Notes under the pieces: model-generated
Seen by the model: the letters and a program-made list of their open reading frames with translations, nothing else
Told to the model about the DNA's origin: nothing
The model's database searches: none
Part shown: positions 1 to 6,346 of the stretch, piece by piece
How positions within the stretch are numbered: the stretch's first letter is position 1
Layout of the letters: every line of letters begins with the position of its first letter
Assembly: GCA_964347835.1 (NCBI GenBank)
Contig: CAYFZR010000047.1
Span: 1 to 14,065, forward strand
Length of the DNA stretch: 14,065 nucleotides
From: CAYFZR01 sp964347835 [NCBI: uncultured archaeon]
Lineage (GTDB): Archaea > CAYFZR01
Reading direction: 5' to 3'
Program-made: the position numbers and the translations under genes

Positions 1-1423
1 TGTCCTCCCCTCTTACTAAAAGTACTCCGTTTTTCTCAACTATCTCTGCTACTCTGCCTCTTATGAACTTAACGCCGAATTCATTCTGAATTCTCTTGTA
101 GTACTCCTCGTATCCCTTACCAAATGCCCTCATATCCATGTAGAAGATGAATATCTCTGCATCAGGATGCTTTTCTTTTATAAGCTGAGACTCCTTCAGA
201 CTTGCCATGCAGCAGAATCTCGAGCAATACTCGTTGAATCTATCATCTCTAAAGCCAACGCATTGTACGAAGGCAATCCTCTTTGGTACCTGATTATCGG
301 AGGGTCTTATCAACTTACCCCTCGTGGGTCCTGTCGTATTAAGTATTCTCTCTAATTCAGCCGTAGTAATAACATCGGGATACACAGTATAGTTGTATTC
401 CTTAATTGCGGAGGGATCGAAGGGGTCTCCACCAGTAGCGACTATTATAGTTCCAATTTCTATCTCAATTTCCTCATCGTTGCCTTCGTAGTTCATTGCT
501 TCCGGTTCGCAGACCTCTGTACATACTCCGCATCCGATACAATTCTCTTTATCTATAACGTAGATCAGAGGTACTGCCTGGGGAAATGGAACATAAACAG
601 CCTTTCTACTCCCTAAACCGAATTCAAACTCATTTGGAACTTCCACAGGACACAAATCAGAGCATAATCCACAGCCAGTACACTTAGACTCGTCTACAAA
701 CCTAGTTTTCTTTTTTATCTTACATTTGAAGGATCCTATCTCTCCTTCTACATCCAACAACTCAGAATAGGTGAGTAGTTCTATGTTTTCGTGGTAATGC
801 ACATCTACCATCTTGGGTCCTAATATGCAGATGGAACAGTCTCCAGTAGGAAAAACCTTGTCCCACTGAGCCATTCTACCTCCTATACTTGGACTCTGCT
901 CTAAAAGATAGACCTTAAATCCTTGATCCGCGAGATTTAAGGATGCTTCTATACCCGCTATTCCTCCCCCTATTACAAGAGCACTCTGTAATACTTTAGC
1001 CTTTTTCTTTTCCAATGGTTCTAAAATTTCTGATCTTACAATACTCATTTTTATAAGGTCTTTAGCTTTCTTTGTTGCGTTTTCTGGATCTTTCATATGA
1101 ACCCAAGAACAGTGTTCCCTTATGTTAGCCATATCTAGAAGGTAAGGATTGAGCCCTGATTTAATCAGAACTCTTCTAAAGGTTGGTTCATGAAGTTTTG
1201 GGGAGCAAGCAGCAATAACTACCCTACCCAGTCCCTCTTCTTTTATGTCTTCTTCAATCAATATCTGTCCGGGATCAGAGCACATGAACTCATAATCTTT
1301 TACGATGTAATCTTCCCCTAATTCTTCCTCGAGCTCTTCCGCTATTTTCTTTACATCCACAACTCCGGCTATATTCACTCCACAGTGACATATGTAAATA
1401 CCAGTTTTGGGTGAATCTTTCAT
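1..1423 (-). CDS. hdrA: CoB-CoM heterodisulfide reductase subunit A (HdrA), 3' end outside window
   Basis: HdrA is the FAD/iron-sulfur subunit that carries out flavin-based electron bifurcation in the cytoplasmic heterodisulfide reductase complex. I translated 474 codons from ATG at 1423; the frame runs off the left edge. An N-terminal domain has C12, C14, C48, C73 and C105. A Rossmann FAD motif (VIGGGIAGIEA) lies at 150-160 and the family motif GDCSICILGPKM at 194-205. Two ferredoxin-type 4Fe-4S motifs follow: C248/C251/C254/C258 and C295/C298/C301/C305. CVGFRD and the CSRFCCMAS block (C388, C400, C404, C405) come after. All are standard HdrA features. Full-length HdrA is about 650 residues, so the C-terminal ferredoxin part is missing only because of the window edge. 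A GGTG four bases before the ATG is a weak ribosome site. HdrB, HdrC or MvhD would be expected further left but cannot be seen. Confidence 0.95.
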   Translation of the reverse strand, partial: MKDSPKTGIYICHCGVNIAGVVDVKKIAEELEEELGEDYIVKDYEFMCSDPGQILIEEDIKEEGLGRVVIAACSPKLHEPTFRRVLIKSGLNPYLLDMANIREHCSWVHMKDPENATKKAKDLIKMSIVRSEILEPLEKKKAKVLQSALVIGGGIAGIEASLNLADQGFKVYLLEQSPSIGGRMAQWDKVFPTGDCSICILGPKMVDVHYHENIELLTYSELLDVEGEIGSFKCKIKKKTRFVDESKCTGCGLCSDLCPVEVPNEFEFGLGSRKAVYVPFPQAVPLIYVIDKENCIGCGVCTEVCEPEAMNYEGNDEEIEIEIGTIIVATGGDPFDPSAIKEYNYTVYPDVITTAELERILNTTGPTRGKLIRPSDNQVPKRIAFVQCVGFRDDRFNEYCSRFCCMASLKESQLIKEKHPDAEIFIFYMDMRAFGKGYEEYYKRIQNEFGVKFIRGRVAEIVEKNGVLLVRGED

Positions 1424-1474
1424 TTACACCAACTATTATTTATTGCATATCCAATGTTTTTTTCTTATTAAAGA

Positions 1475-1482
1475 TTTATAAA
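1475..1482 (-). promoter_or_regulatory. Probable TATA box of hdrA
   Basis: TTTATAAA lies on the minus strand about 52 bases before the hdrA ATG, in an AT-rich gap. With normal archaeal spacing (about 25-27 bases) transcription would begin near 1450, giving a leader of roughly 28 bases. The position is by inspection only. The rest of the 132-base gap (1424-1555) holds the larE oligo-T end and nothing else I recognise. Confidence 0.45.
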
Positions 1483-1502
1483 TATTAATGTAAGACTTTT
1501 TT

Positions 1503-1510
1503 AAAAAAAA
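1503..1510 (-). terminator. Oligo-T terminator after larE
   Basis: Eight A on the plus strand read as eight T on the minus strand, about 45 bases past the larE stop and before the hdrA promoter. Archaeal RNA polymerase commonly stops at such T-tracts without a hairpin. This would separate larE from hdrA, which is read in the same direction. Confidence 0.4.
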
Positions 1511-1555
1511 GGATTTACATCTTCTAATTTTGATTTGGAGTTGTAATTCAAAATA

Positions 1556-2353
1556 TTAAAGTACTTCGTCCATGCTGCCCGACCTATAGCCTTTTGTATC
1601 GAGACAGATGTACTTAAATCCAAAACTCTTTAGTTTGTTGTTAATTATCTTCAAAACTTCTTTATCGAAAAATTTATCCATTTCCTCTTTTTCTACCTCT
1701 ATTCTCGCTAAATCACCGTGAACTCTAACCCTGACCTGCCTCAAGTTCAAGAACTCTCTTAGAAAAGCCTCACTTTTGTCTATCCTTTCCAGAAGTTCGG
1801 GGGAAATCTTAGTGTTGTAGGGAACCCTTGAAGATAAACACGCGTTTGATGGTTTATCATGGTTAGGCAACCCTAATTTTTTTGCCAAATTCCTTATATC
1901 TTTTTTTCTGAATCCTAATTCTGCCAAGGGGCTTAATACACCAAATTCTCTGCTCGCCATTATCCCTGGTCTGTGTTCTTTAAGTTCATCCGCATTGGTA
2001 CCATCCAAGTATACATCTATATCCATATCCTTACAGTGATCTTCTATGGCGTTCCATATTACCTTCTTGCAGTGATAGCATCTATCAGGAGGATTTTCAA
2101 CGAATTCGTCCAAGGACATTATATCTACTCTCAAAACCCTGTGCTCCACCCCAATATGCTCTGCAATTTCTCTGGCTTCCTCTGTGGTGCCTAATGGTAC
2201 CTTCTCCGTATCTACTGTAAGAGCGATAACGCTCTTTGCATACTTCTTGCTTAGGGCAGTGACCAGAGAACTGTCTACGCCTCCAGATAAGGCTACTGCA
2301 ACTCTTTTTTCGGAAAGTATATCTCTAAGTTTCTCATCTATATCAGAAAACAT
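1556..2353 (-). CDS. larE: ATP-dependent sacrificial sulfur transferase LarE
   Basis: LarE adenylates the carboxylates of the pyridinium dicarboxylate precursor and inserts sulfur, building the nickel-pincer cofactor of LarA-type racemases. The 265-residue product has the usual family length. It shows the N-type PP-loop SGGVDSS (23-29), RCYHCK (91-96), the family block KPSNACLSSRVPYN (167-180) with C172 at the sacrificial-cysteine position, and the terminal GYRSGSMDE (255-263). C172 is the only cysteine in that block, suggesting the single-cysteine sacrificial type rather than the three-cysteine 4Fe-4S type. The start is ATG at 2353, preceded by GAGGAGT at good spacing. The ribbon-helix-helix gene lies 88 bases upstream on the same strand. 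No larA, larB or larC is in view. In archaea lacking LarA the acceptor may differ, so the physiological substrate is inferred. Confidence 0.9.
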   Translation of the reverse strand: MFSDIDEKLRDILSEKRVAVALSGGVDSSLVTALSKKYAKSVIALTVDTEKVPLGTTEEAREIAEHIGVEHRVLRVDIMSLDEFVENPPDRCYHCKKVIWNAIEDHCKDMDIDVYLDGTNADELKEHRPGIMASREFGVLSPLAELGFRKKDIRNLAKKLGLPNHDKPSNACLSSRVPYNTKISPELLERIDKSEAFLREFLNLRQVRVRVHGDLARIEVEKEEMDKFFDKEVLKIINNKLKSFGFKYICLDTKGYRSGSMDEVL

Positions 2354-2413
2354 TTTTTACTCCTCAACTACGAATAATCATGTTGTAACTAGAAATCGTC
2401 TTTAACAAGATGG

Positions 2414-2424
2414 TAGCGGCGCTA
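2414..2424. repeat. Short dyad upstream of larE
   Basis: TAGCG-G-CGCTA is a perfect dyad with a one-base centre, in the 88-base gap between the ribbon-helix-helix gene and larE, about 60-70 bases before the larE start. It could be an operator half-site pair, but an 11-base dyad can occur by chance. Confidence 0.2.
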
Positions 2425-2441
2425 TAAGACTTTTAGCCATA

Positions 2442-2669
2442 CTATCTCATAGTATATCTTCTTGGAGATATTCGCCACCTATATGGATCTTCCCTGATTT
2501 GTATACTTCTAAATGGTTCTTGTGTTTCTTTCACCCTTTTACTCAAAAACTTTCTTAGGGCTTCCCTTATAATCTCGCTCCTGTTTGGGAAAACGCCATT
2601 CTCCACCAATGCGTCAATCCCTCTGAGTTCCCTATTTGATAATCTAACTGTCAGACGGCAGTCTGTCAT
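2442..2669 (-). CDS. Ribbon-helix-helix (CopG/Arc type) regulator
   Basis: A small predicted DNA-binding protein of 75 residues. The N-terminal strand and two helices (DCRLTVRLSNRELRGIDALV, then a loop with PNRSEIIREALRKFL) match the ribbon-helix-helix fold seen in CopG and NikR N-termini, with the typical strand, glycine-containing turn and N-cap 'NRSE'. The C-terminal third is basic and arginine-rich (RWRISPRRYTMR). There is no C-terminal ACT domain and no nickel-binding histidine set, so it should not be called NikR. I chose ATG at 2669; a TTG three codons earlier is possible. No clear Shine-Dalgarno was seen. It sits between the CxxC regulator and larE on one strand and could control either larE or itself. 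The target is unknown. Confidence 0.75.
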   Translation of the reverse strand: MTDCRLTVRLSNRELRGIDALVENGVFPNRSEIIREALRKFLSKRVKETQEPFRSIQIREDPYRWRISPRRYTMR

Positions 2670-2738
2670 CGATAACAACCCACTAACTTGTTAGAATAAA
2701 TTAAAACGTCCTTATATTTATTTTTTACTGATGATATA

Positions 2739-3104
2739 TCATCTACAAATATCACATCCATGAAGTTCAAGATGCTCCTCGTAAAGATTGCGAAATTCAT
2801 CACTAGATCTTATTCTCATACAGATGTCACAAATCATAGAGGTTATGTCGAATATTTCGGATTCTCCAACCATTAATCTCTCTTCAAAATCATTTATTAG
2901 GTCCATGATCTCTTCGTTCTCTGTTAATTCCTTCCAAAATGCATGTTTTCCACCCATATACTGGCTTATGGCTGGTTGAGTAACTCCAAGTTTTTCTGAT
3001 ACCTTTTTTTGCGTCATATCATACTTTTCTATGAGTCCTTTCGCAACTAATGCCCTTATACTGGGTAATACGATCTTAACAACAACTTCACAAGGTGGTC
3101 TCAT
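2739..3104 (-). CDS. Helix-turn-helix regulator with CxxC...CxxC tail (COG2522-like)
   Basis: A predicted archaeal transcription regulator, 121 residues. The N-terminus (MRPPCE...LPSIRALVAKGLIEKY) and the helix-turn-helix MTQKKVSEKLGVTQPAISQY (30-49) match the small archaeal COG2522 family from memory. The C-terminal half carries C92/C95 (CDIC) and C117/C120 (CDIC again), with C5 at the front. Four paired cysteines suggest an iron-sulfur or zinc site and hence redox, metal or sulfur sensing. That is inference, as no effector can be read from the sequence. ATG at 3104 is preceded by GGAGG at eight bases. It is transcribed away from the winged-helix gene and thiI, and the shared gap has AAGGTGGT repeats that may be its operator. 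larE and the ribbon-helix-helix gene follow on the same strand. Confidence 0.8.
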   Translation of the reverse strand: MRPPCEVVVKIVLPSIRALVAKGLIEKYDMTQKKVSEKLGVTQPAISQYMGGKHAFWKELTENEEIMDLINDFEERLMVGESEIFDITSMICDICMRIRSSDEFRNLYEEHLELHGCDICR

Positions 3105-3140
3105 TCATTATCCTCCACAACGTATTTATAGATCTTATAT

Positions 3141-3175
3141 AAGGTGGTAATATAAAAGGTGGTTATATACCTTTT
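3141..3175. promoter_or_regulatory. Direct and inverted AAGGTGGT repeats, candidate operator
   Basis: AAGGTGGTAATATA (3141-3154) is repeated as AAGGTGGTTATATA (3156-3169), with a 15-base period. Overlapping this, AAAAGGT (3154-3160) and ACCTTTT (3169-3175) form an inverted repeat. Copies of the core also lie at 3092-3099 and, inverted, at 3254-3261. The array covers the gap between the divergent COG2522-like and winged-helix genes and overlaps TATA-like sequence (TTATATAA near 3135-3142, TTATATA near 3163-3169), as expected of an autoregulatory operator. Confidence 0.5.
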
Positions 3176-3217
3176 TATTGCGAAATTTCGTTAATAAAAA
3201 AAAGGAGGTGCCATTAG

Positions 3218-3452
3218 ATGGAAAGGAGGAGTTGCGTTTGTCTTTGAGCAGTTACCACCTTCTGCAAAGTTTGTTTTTAAGATTTTGGAGTACAAGGGTC
3301 CATTGACCCAAAAAGAGATTATAGAGGAGACTGTTCTCCCTCCAAGAACCGTAAGATATGCTCTTACAAGATTGAAGTCTTTTGAATATGTAAAAGAAAG
3401 ATTCAATTTTAAGGATGCGAGACAGCCAATATATATTGTGCAAAGCTATTAG
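3218..3452 (+). CDS. Small winged-helix regulator; start unclear, may need +1 frameshift at CUU-UGA
   Basis: From GAG at 3246 to TAG at 3450-3452 the plus strand encodes 68 residues of a clear small archaeal winged-helix protein: EQLPPSAKFVFKILEYKGPL, a recognition region LPPRTVRYALTRLKS, then a wing ending DARQPIYIVQSY. This frame has no ATG, GTG or TTG near its N-terminus. The well-placed ATG at 3218 (AAGGAGGT eight bases before) opens another frame that ends after nine codons, MERRSCVCL, at CTT-TGA (3242-3247). A +1 slip there gives L then E and joins the winged-helix frame, for a 77-residue product. Alternatives are an ATT start at 3213 in the correct frame, or an indel in the assembly. 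The gene ends 16 bases before thiI and is probably co-transcribed with it. The protein identity is fairly sure; how it is translated is open. Confidence 0.65.
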
Positions 3453-3468
3453 ATTTTTTGGTGTTTAA

Positions 3469-4620
3469 ATGGATGCAGTGATAGTAAGGTACGACGAGAT
3501 TAGTCTAAAGGCCAGAAGAACAAGAAAAAAGTTCGAAGACATATTGATAAAAAACATCAAGGAATCTATCTCCAAGTGCGGATTAAAAGGAAAGATAGAT
3601 AGAAGATGGGGTAGAATATACATATGGACTGAAAACACAGTCGAAATTTCAGAAAGAACCTCCAAAATATTTGGTATATCCTCAGTTAGCCCCGCTTACT
3701 CTTGTGAGGCTAATTTAGATGATATTAAGTCTCTAATTAGAAAAAAAGCTCCTCTTTTTATAAAAAAAGGAGAGACATTTGCGATTCGGGCTAGAAGAAT
3801 GGGAAAGCATGATTTTACGAGTGAAGACATAGCAATAGAGACTGGTTCTGTAGTAGTAAGTTTAGGAAATCCTGTAGATTTAAGCAAACCTGATAGAGAG
3901 ATATTCATAGAGGTTAGAGATGAGGATGGTTTTTTGTTTACGGAAACTTACGCTGGGCCGGGGGGCTTGCCATTGGGAAGTCAAGGTAGACTTGTTTCTT
4001 TATTCTCAGGAGGGATTGACAGTCCTGTCGCAACATGGTTGATGATGAAGAGGGGATGTAGCACCTTACCTGTTTACTTTGATAATTCCCCCTTTACAGA
4101 TAAGACCACTCTAAATAGAGCAGTAGAAGTTGCCAAAGTTCTTTCTAAATGGAGTATTGGAGAAAAAATGCGCCTGAAGGTAGTTCCTTTTGGAGAATTT
4201 CTAGAAGAATTTATTACCGGCGCAAACAAAAAATTCACGTGCATCTTATGTAAGAGAAGCATGTACAGAGTAGCCAACGAAATCGCTAAAGAGAACAATG
4301 CAAAAGGTCTAGTTACAGGAGAGAGCCTTGGTCAGGTGGCAAGTCAAACCTTGGATAATTTGCCCGTATTAGATGACGCTAGCAACTTTATTGTATTCAG
4401 ACCTCTCATAGGTATCGATAAGAAAGAGACTGAGAGATATGCTAAGTTTATCGGTACCTTTGAACCGTCTATTCAAAAGTCAAAGGGTTGCTCAGCAGTA
4501 CCTGATTATCCTGTTACCCGCGCCAGACTAAAAGATGTATTGAATACAGAGAAAGATTTTGATATAGATGGTTTGGTAAAAAGTGCGTTAGATAAAAGCT
4601 ATATCTTAGATTTAGACTAA
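3469..4620 (+). CDS. thiI: tRNA 4-thiouridine synthetase ThiI (archaeal, no rhodanese domain)
   Basis: ThiI adenylates uridine 8 of tRNA and replaces its oxygen with sulfur. The 383-residue product has an N-terminal ferredoxin-like part and a THUMP domain (to about 165), then the PP-loop SGGIDSP (180-186) in the adenylation domain. It lacks the C-terminal rhodanese domain of the E. coli enzyme (482 residues). C258 and C261 (TCILC) and C341 (KGCSAVP) are spaced exactly as the three cysteines C265/C268/C348 that I recall as cluster ligands in Methanococcus maripaludis ThiI. That supports a sulfide-using, iron-sulfur-dependent enzyme (inferred from the family). ATG at 3469 has GGTG just upstream. 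Its 3' end overlaps the convergent CBS gene by four bases. Confidence 0.93.
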   Translation: MDAVIVRYDEISLKARRTRKKFEDILIKNIKESISKCGLKGKIDRRWGRIYIWTENTVEISERTSKIFGISSVSPAYSCEANLDDIKSLIRKKAPLFIKKGETFAIRARRMGKHDFTSEDIAIETGSVVVSLGNPVDLSKPDREIFIEVRDEDGFLFTETYAGPGGLPLGSQGRLVSLFSGGIDSPVATWLMMKRGCSTLPVYFDNSPFTDKTTLNRAVEVAKVLSKWSIGEKMRLKVVPFGEFLEEFITGANKKFTCILCKRSMYRVANEIAKENNAKGLVTGESLGQVASQTLDNLPVLDDASNFIVFRPLIGIDKKETERYAKFIGTFEPSIQKSKGCSAVPDYPVTRARLKDVLNTEKDFDIDGLVKSALDKSYILDLD

Positions 4621-5066
4621 GAGATTGCACTTAGAATGGTTGAAAGGGCCCTGATCACAGAACCTTGAGTTATCAGCCCTACCAATTTTCCATTCTCTAA
4701 AACAGGCACCCTTTGATACCCTTTTTCCAACATGATATTTATGACTTCCCTTATAGATGATTCAGATAATACAGACTCTAGATCCTTGGACATTATATCT
4801 CTGACAGAGAGTTCTACGGCATTATCTCCCAAGAAGTTTGCATCCCTGTGAGTGATAATTCCCATAAGCTTATCATCCTTCAAAACCAAGAGTGCACCGA
4901 TGTTGTTTCTAACCATCTTCAATTTTGCATAACCTACCGTCTTGTCTGGATCTGTTATGTAGACCTTAGAAGCCGGCAACATTATGTCTGAGGCAGTAAT
5001 TTTTGACATCAGAATTGAGCATTTTTCAATGTCATCTTTATTCAAATTTTTAAACGGGGATTCCAT
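4617..5066 (-). CDS. Two-CBS-domain protein
   Basis: 149 residues made almost entirely of a pair of CBS domains, which usually bind adenine nucleotides or S-adenosyl ligands as a regulatory module. The first runs from about 25 to 80 (DIMLPASKVYITDPDKTV... GIITHRDANFLG) and the second from about 88 to 145 (DIMSKDLESVLSESSIREV... RVPVLENGKLVGLITQGSVI). No catalytic or DNA-binding domain is attached. The extra N-terminus of about 24 residues is charged and helical. ATG at 5066 is preceded by GAGAGGA at good spacing. The gene converges on thiI with a four-base overlap, so there is no space for separate terminators. Its partner protein is unknown. Confidence 0.88.
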   Translation of the reverse strand: MESPFKNLNKDDIEKCSILMSKITASDIMLPASKVYITDPDKTVGYAKLKMVRNNIGALLVLKDDKLMGIITHRDANFLGDNAVELSVRDIMSKDLESVLSESSIREVINIMLEKGYQRVPVLENGKLVGLITQGSVIRALSTILSAIS

Positions 5067-5106
5067 GAAGTATCCTCTCAGTTACTAAGAAGACGAGATT
5101 ATACGC

Positions 5107-5126
5107 CCTTGGGTTACAAGCCAAGG
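5107..5126. repeat. Inverted repeat between the coiled-coil and CBS genes
   Basis: CCTTGG (5107-5112) and CCAAGG (5121-5126) are perfect complements around an eight-base loop. On the plus strand six T follow shortly after, like a terminator, but no plus-strand gene is near. On the minus strand it would lie in the leader of the CBS gene. The role is unclear. Confidence 0.3.
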
Positions 5127-5141
5127 ATTCGTTTTTTAGAC

Positions 5142-6275
5142 CTACTCCGACTTGAATTTCTTCCTAAGTTCGTCTAGTTTTTCTTTATCTGACTCTTCAG
5201 ATTCTTCCGATTTTTCCGTATACCTGTTTCTTAGGAGTTTTTCGAGTTCCTCTATCTTCTTTTCAAGATCCTCGCTTTTATCTTTTACTTCAGGCTCTTC
5301 TACTTTAGGCTCTTCTTCTGGCTCTATCTCTGGTTTAATCTCAGGCTCTTCTACTTTAGGAATTTCTATTCTAGGCTCTTCTTCTGGAACTGCCTCTTCC
5401 TCTGACAATACCTTTTCTTTTTCTTTTTCAATTTCTTTTTCCAAATCTCTAAGTTTTTGAATGTATTCCTGTCTTATGGATTCTTTTTTCTTTTCTAGTT
5501 CATTTAGATGCAATTTTAATTCTCTATCACGTATGCTCTCTTCTAAATCGTGCAGTGTTTTTTCATATTTGGGCTTTGCCTCCATATATCTCTCGCTGGA
5601 AAGCCTACCCAGTTTGAAGCTTGCTTCTAACGTATTCAAGGCTGCTTTGTTTGCCTCTCTTTCAATTGACAGTTCTGCCAGTTCCGATTCTATTCTTTTA
5701 CTTTCCTTTGCAATTATCTCGACGTCCTTTACGATGCCAACGGTTTCTGAAGGAGTCATACTGTCTAAATTGGCGGATATCTTCTTTATCTCAAAATTTA
5801 GGATATCTATATTCCTTTTAAGTTCGTTTAAGAGCTCTTTCGCCCATTCTTCACCCAAAAGAAAACCTCCTTCCTCAATTTCTTCTTTTGTAGGTAACTC
5901 TTCTACCTTAGGAATTTCAATTTCTGGCTCTTCCACGGGTTGTTCTTTTATCTCTTCTAATGGTGGTTTGACCTCTGGTTCTTCAACTTTTGGTTCCTCG
6001 ACTTCGGGTTTTTCCACACTAGGGCTAATTAGAGGTGTAGGTGCTGTTACCAGAGTTTCGACAAATTCTTCTTCTGCCCTTGTCGCTCTCATCTTTCTCA
6101 TTACCGTTATGATGCCCGAGAGCAACAGAATTACTAAGATAAGGGTCAGGAGAATTATGATGTTGGTTATGTCTGATAAAGATTTGGTGGTGAATCTCTC
6201 TATAAACGTAAATCCGGTTGTTAATCTATCCATAAAAGTTGCAAAGATCAATTCATTCATTTTTTTTACACCCAT
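5142..6275 (-). CDS. Single-pass membrane protein with coiled coils and PEVEEP repeats
   Basis: I do not recognise a named family. The 377 residues comprise a short N-terminus, one strong membrane helix at about 38-58 (NIIILLTLILVILLLSGIITV) followed by basic residues (MRKMRATR), so the long tail is probably cytoplasmic. A Pro/Glu/Val spacer (about 88-126, units such as PEVEEPKVEEPEV) comes next. A long coiled coil (about 145-290) contains the archaeal-style patch KLGRLSSERYMEAKPKYEK (221-239). A second PEVEEP-type spacer (about 297-330) and a final acidic/basic helix (333-377) complete the protein. EIEIPKVEE occurs in the first spacer and nearly the same sequence in the second. ATG at 6275 is chosen; ATG at 6260 is also possible and has a GGGTG eight bases before it. 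It is divergent from the 317-residue membrane protein. A scaffold or anchor role is only a guess. Confidence 0.7.
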   Translation of the reverse strand: MGVKKMNELIFATFMDRLTTGFTFIERFTTKSLSDITNIIILLTLILVILLLSGIITVMRKMRATRAEEEFVETLVTAPTPLISPSVEKPEVEEPKVEEPEVKPPLEEIKEQPVEEPEIEIPKVEELPTKEEIEEGGFLLGEEWAKELLNELKRNIDILNFEIKKISANLDSMTPSETVGIVKDVEIIAKESKRIESELAELSIEREANKAALNTLEASFKLGRLSSERYMEAKPKYEKTLHDLEESIRDRELKLHLNELEKKKESIRQEYIQKLRDLEKEIEKEKEKVLSEEEAVPEEEPRIEIPKVEEPEIKPEIEPEEEPKVEEPEVKDKSEDLEKKIEELEKLLRNRYTEKSEESEESDKEKLDELRKKFKSE

Positions 6276-6346
6276 TGTAGGAAACTGTCCTTATTATATT
6301 CTGATGGATCAAAAATAAAAAGTTTTCTACTCTTGTTGTCAGACGA
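6276..6346. promoter_or_regulatory. Divergent promoter region
   Basis: A 71-base AT-rich gap between two divergent membrane-protein genes. On the minus strand AATATAATAA (near 6292-6302) could be the TATA box of the coiled-coil gene, leaving a very short leader. On the plus strand the A-rich run AAAAATAAAAAG (6311-6322) lies 25-36 bases before the TTG start. No operator-like dyad was seen. Confidence 0.35.

Noticed and set aside
167-355. Plus-strand 62-codon frame
   Set aside because: It lies antisense inside hdrA, whose cysteine motifs are intact on the other strand.
1973-2405. Plus-strand frames opposite larE
   Set aside because: Shadows of larE; no recognisable content.
2442-2669. NikR nickel regulator next to larE
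   Set aside because: Only the ribbon-helix-helix part is present; the metal-binding ACT domain is absent, so a nickel role is not supported.
3191-3443. Minus-strand frames opposite the winged-helix gene
   Set aside because: The plus strand encodes a clear winged-helix sequence; the minus frames show no family features.
5067-5141. tRNA or small RNA in the gap with the CCTTGG hairpin
   Set aside because: Only one stem is visible; no cloverleaf, acceptor stem or T-arm consensus could be drawn.
5152-6318. Long serine-rich plus-strand frames opposite the coiled-coil gene
   Set aside because: They are antisense shadows of a Glu/Lys-rich coding strand (GAA/GAG read as TTC/CTC); there is no domain, and the minus frame shows a membrane helix and coiled coil.
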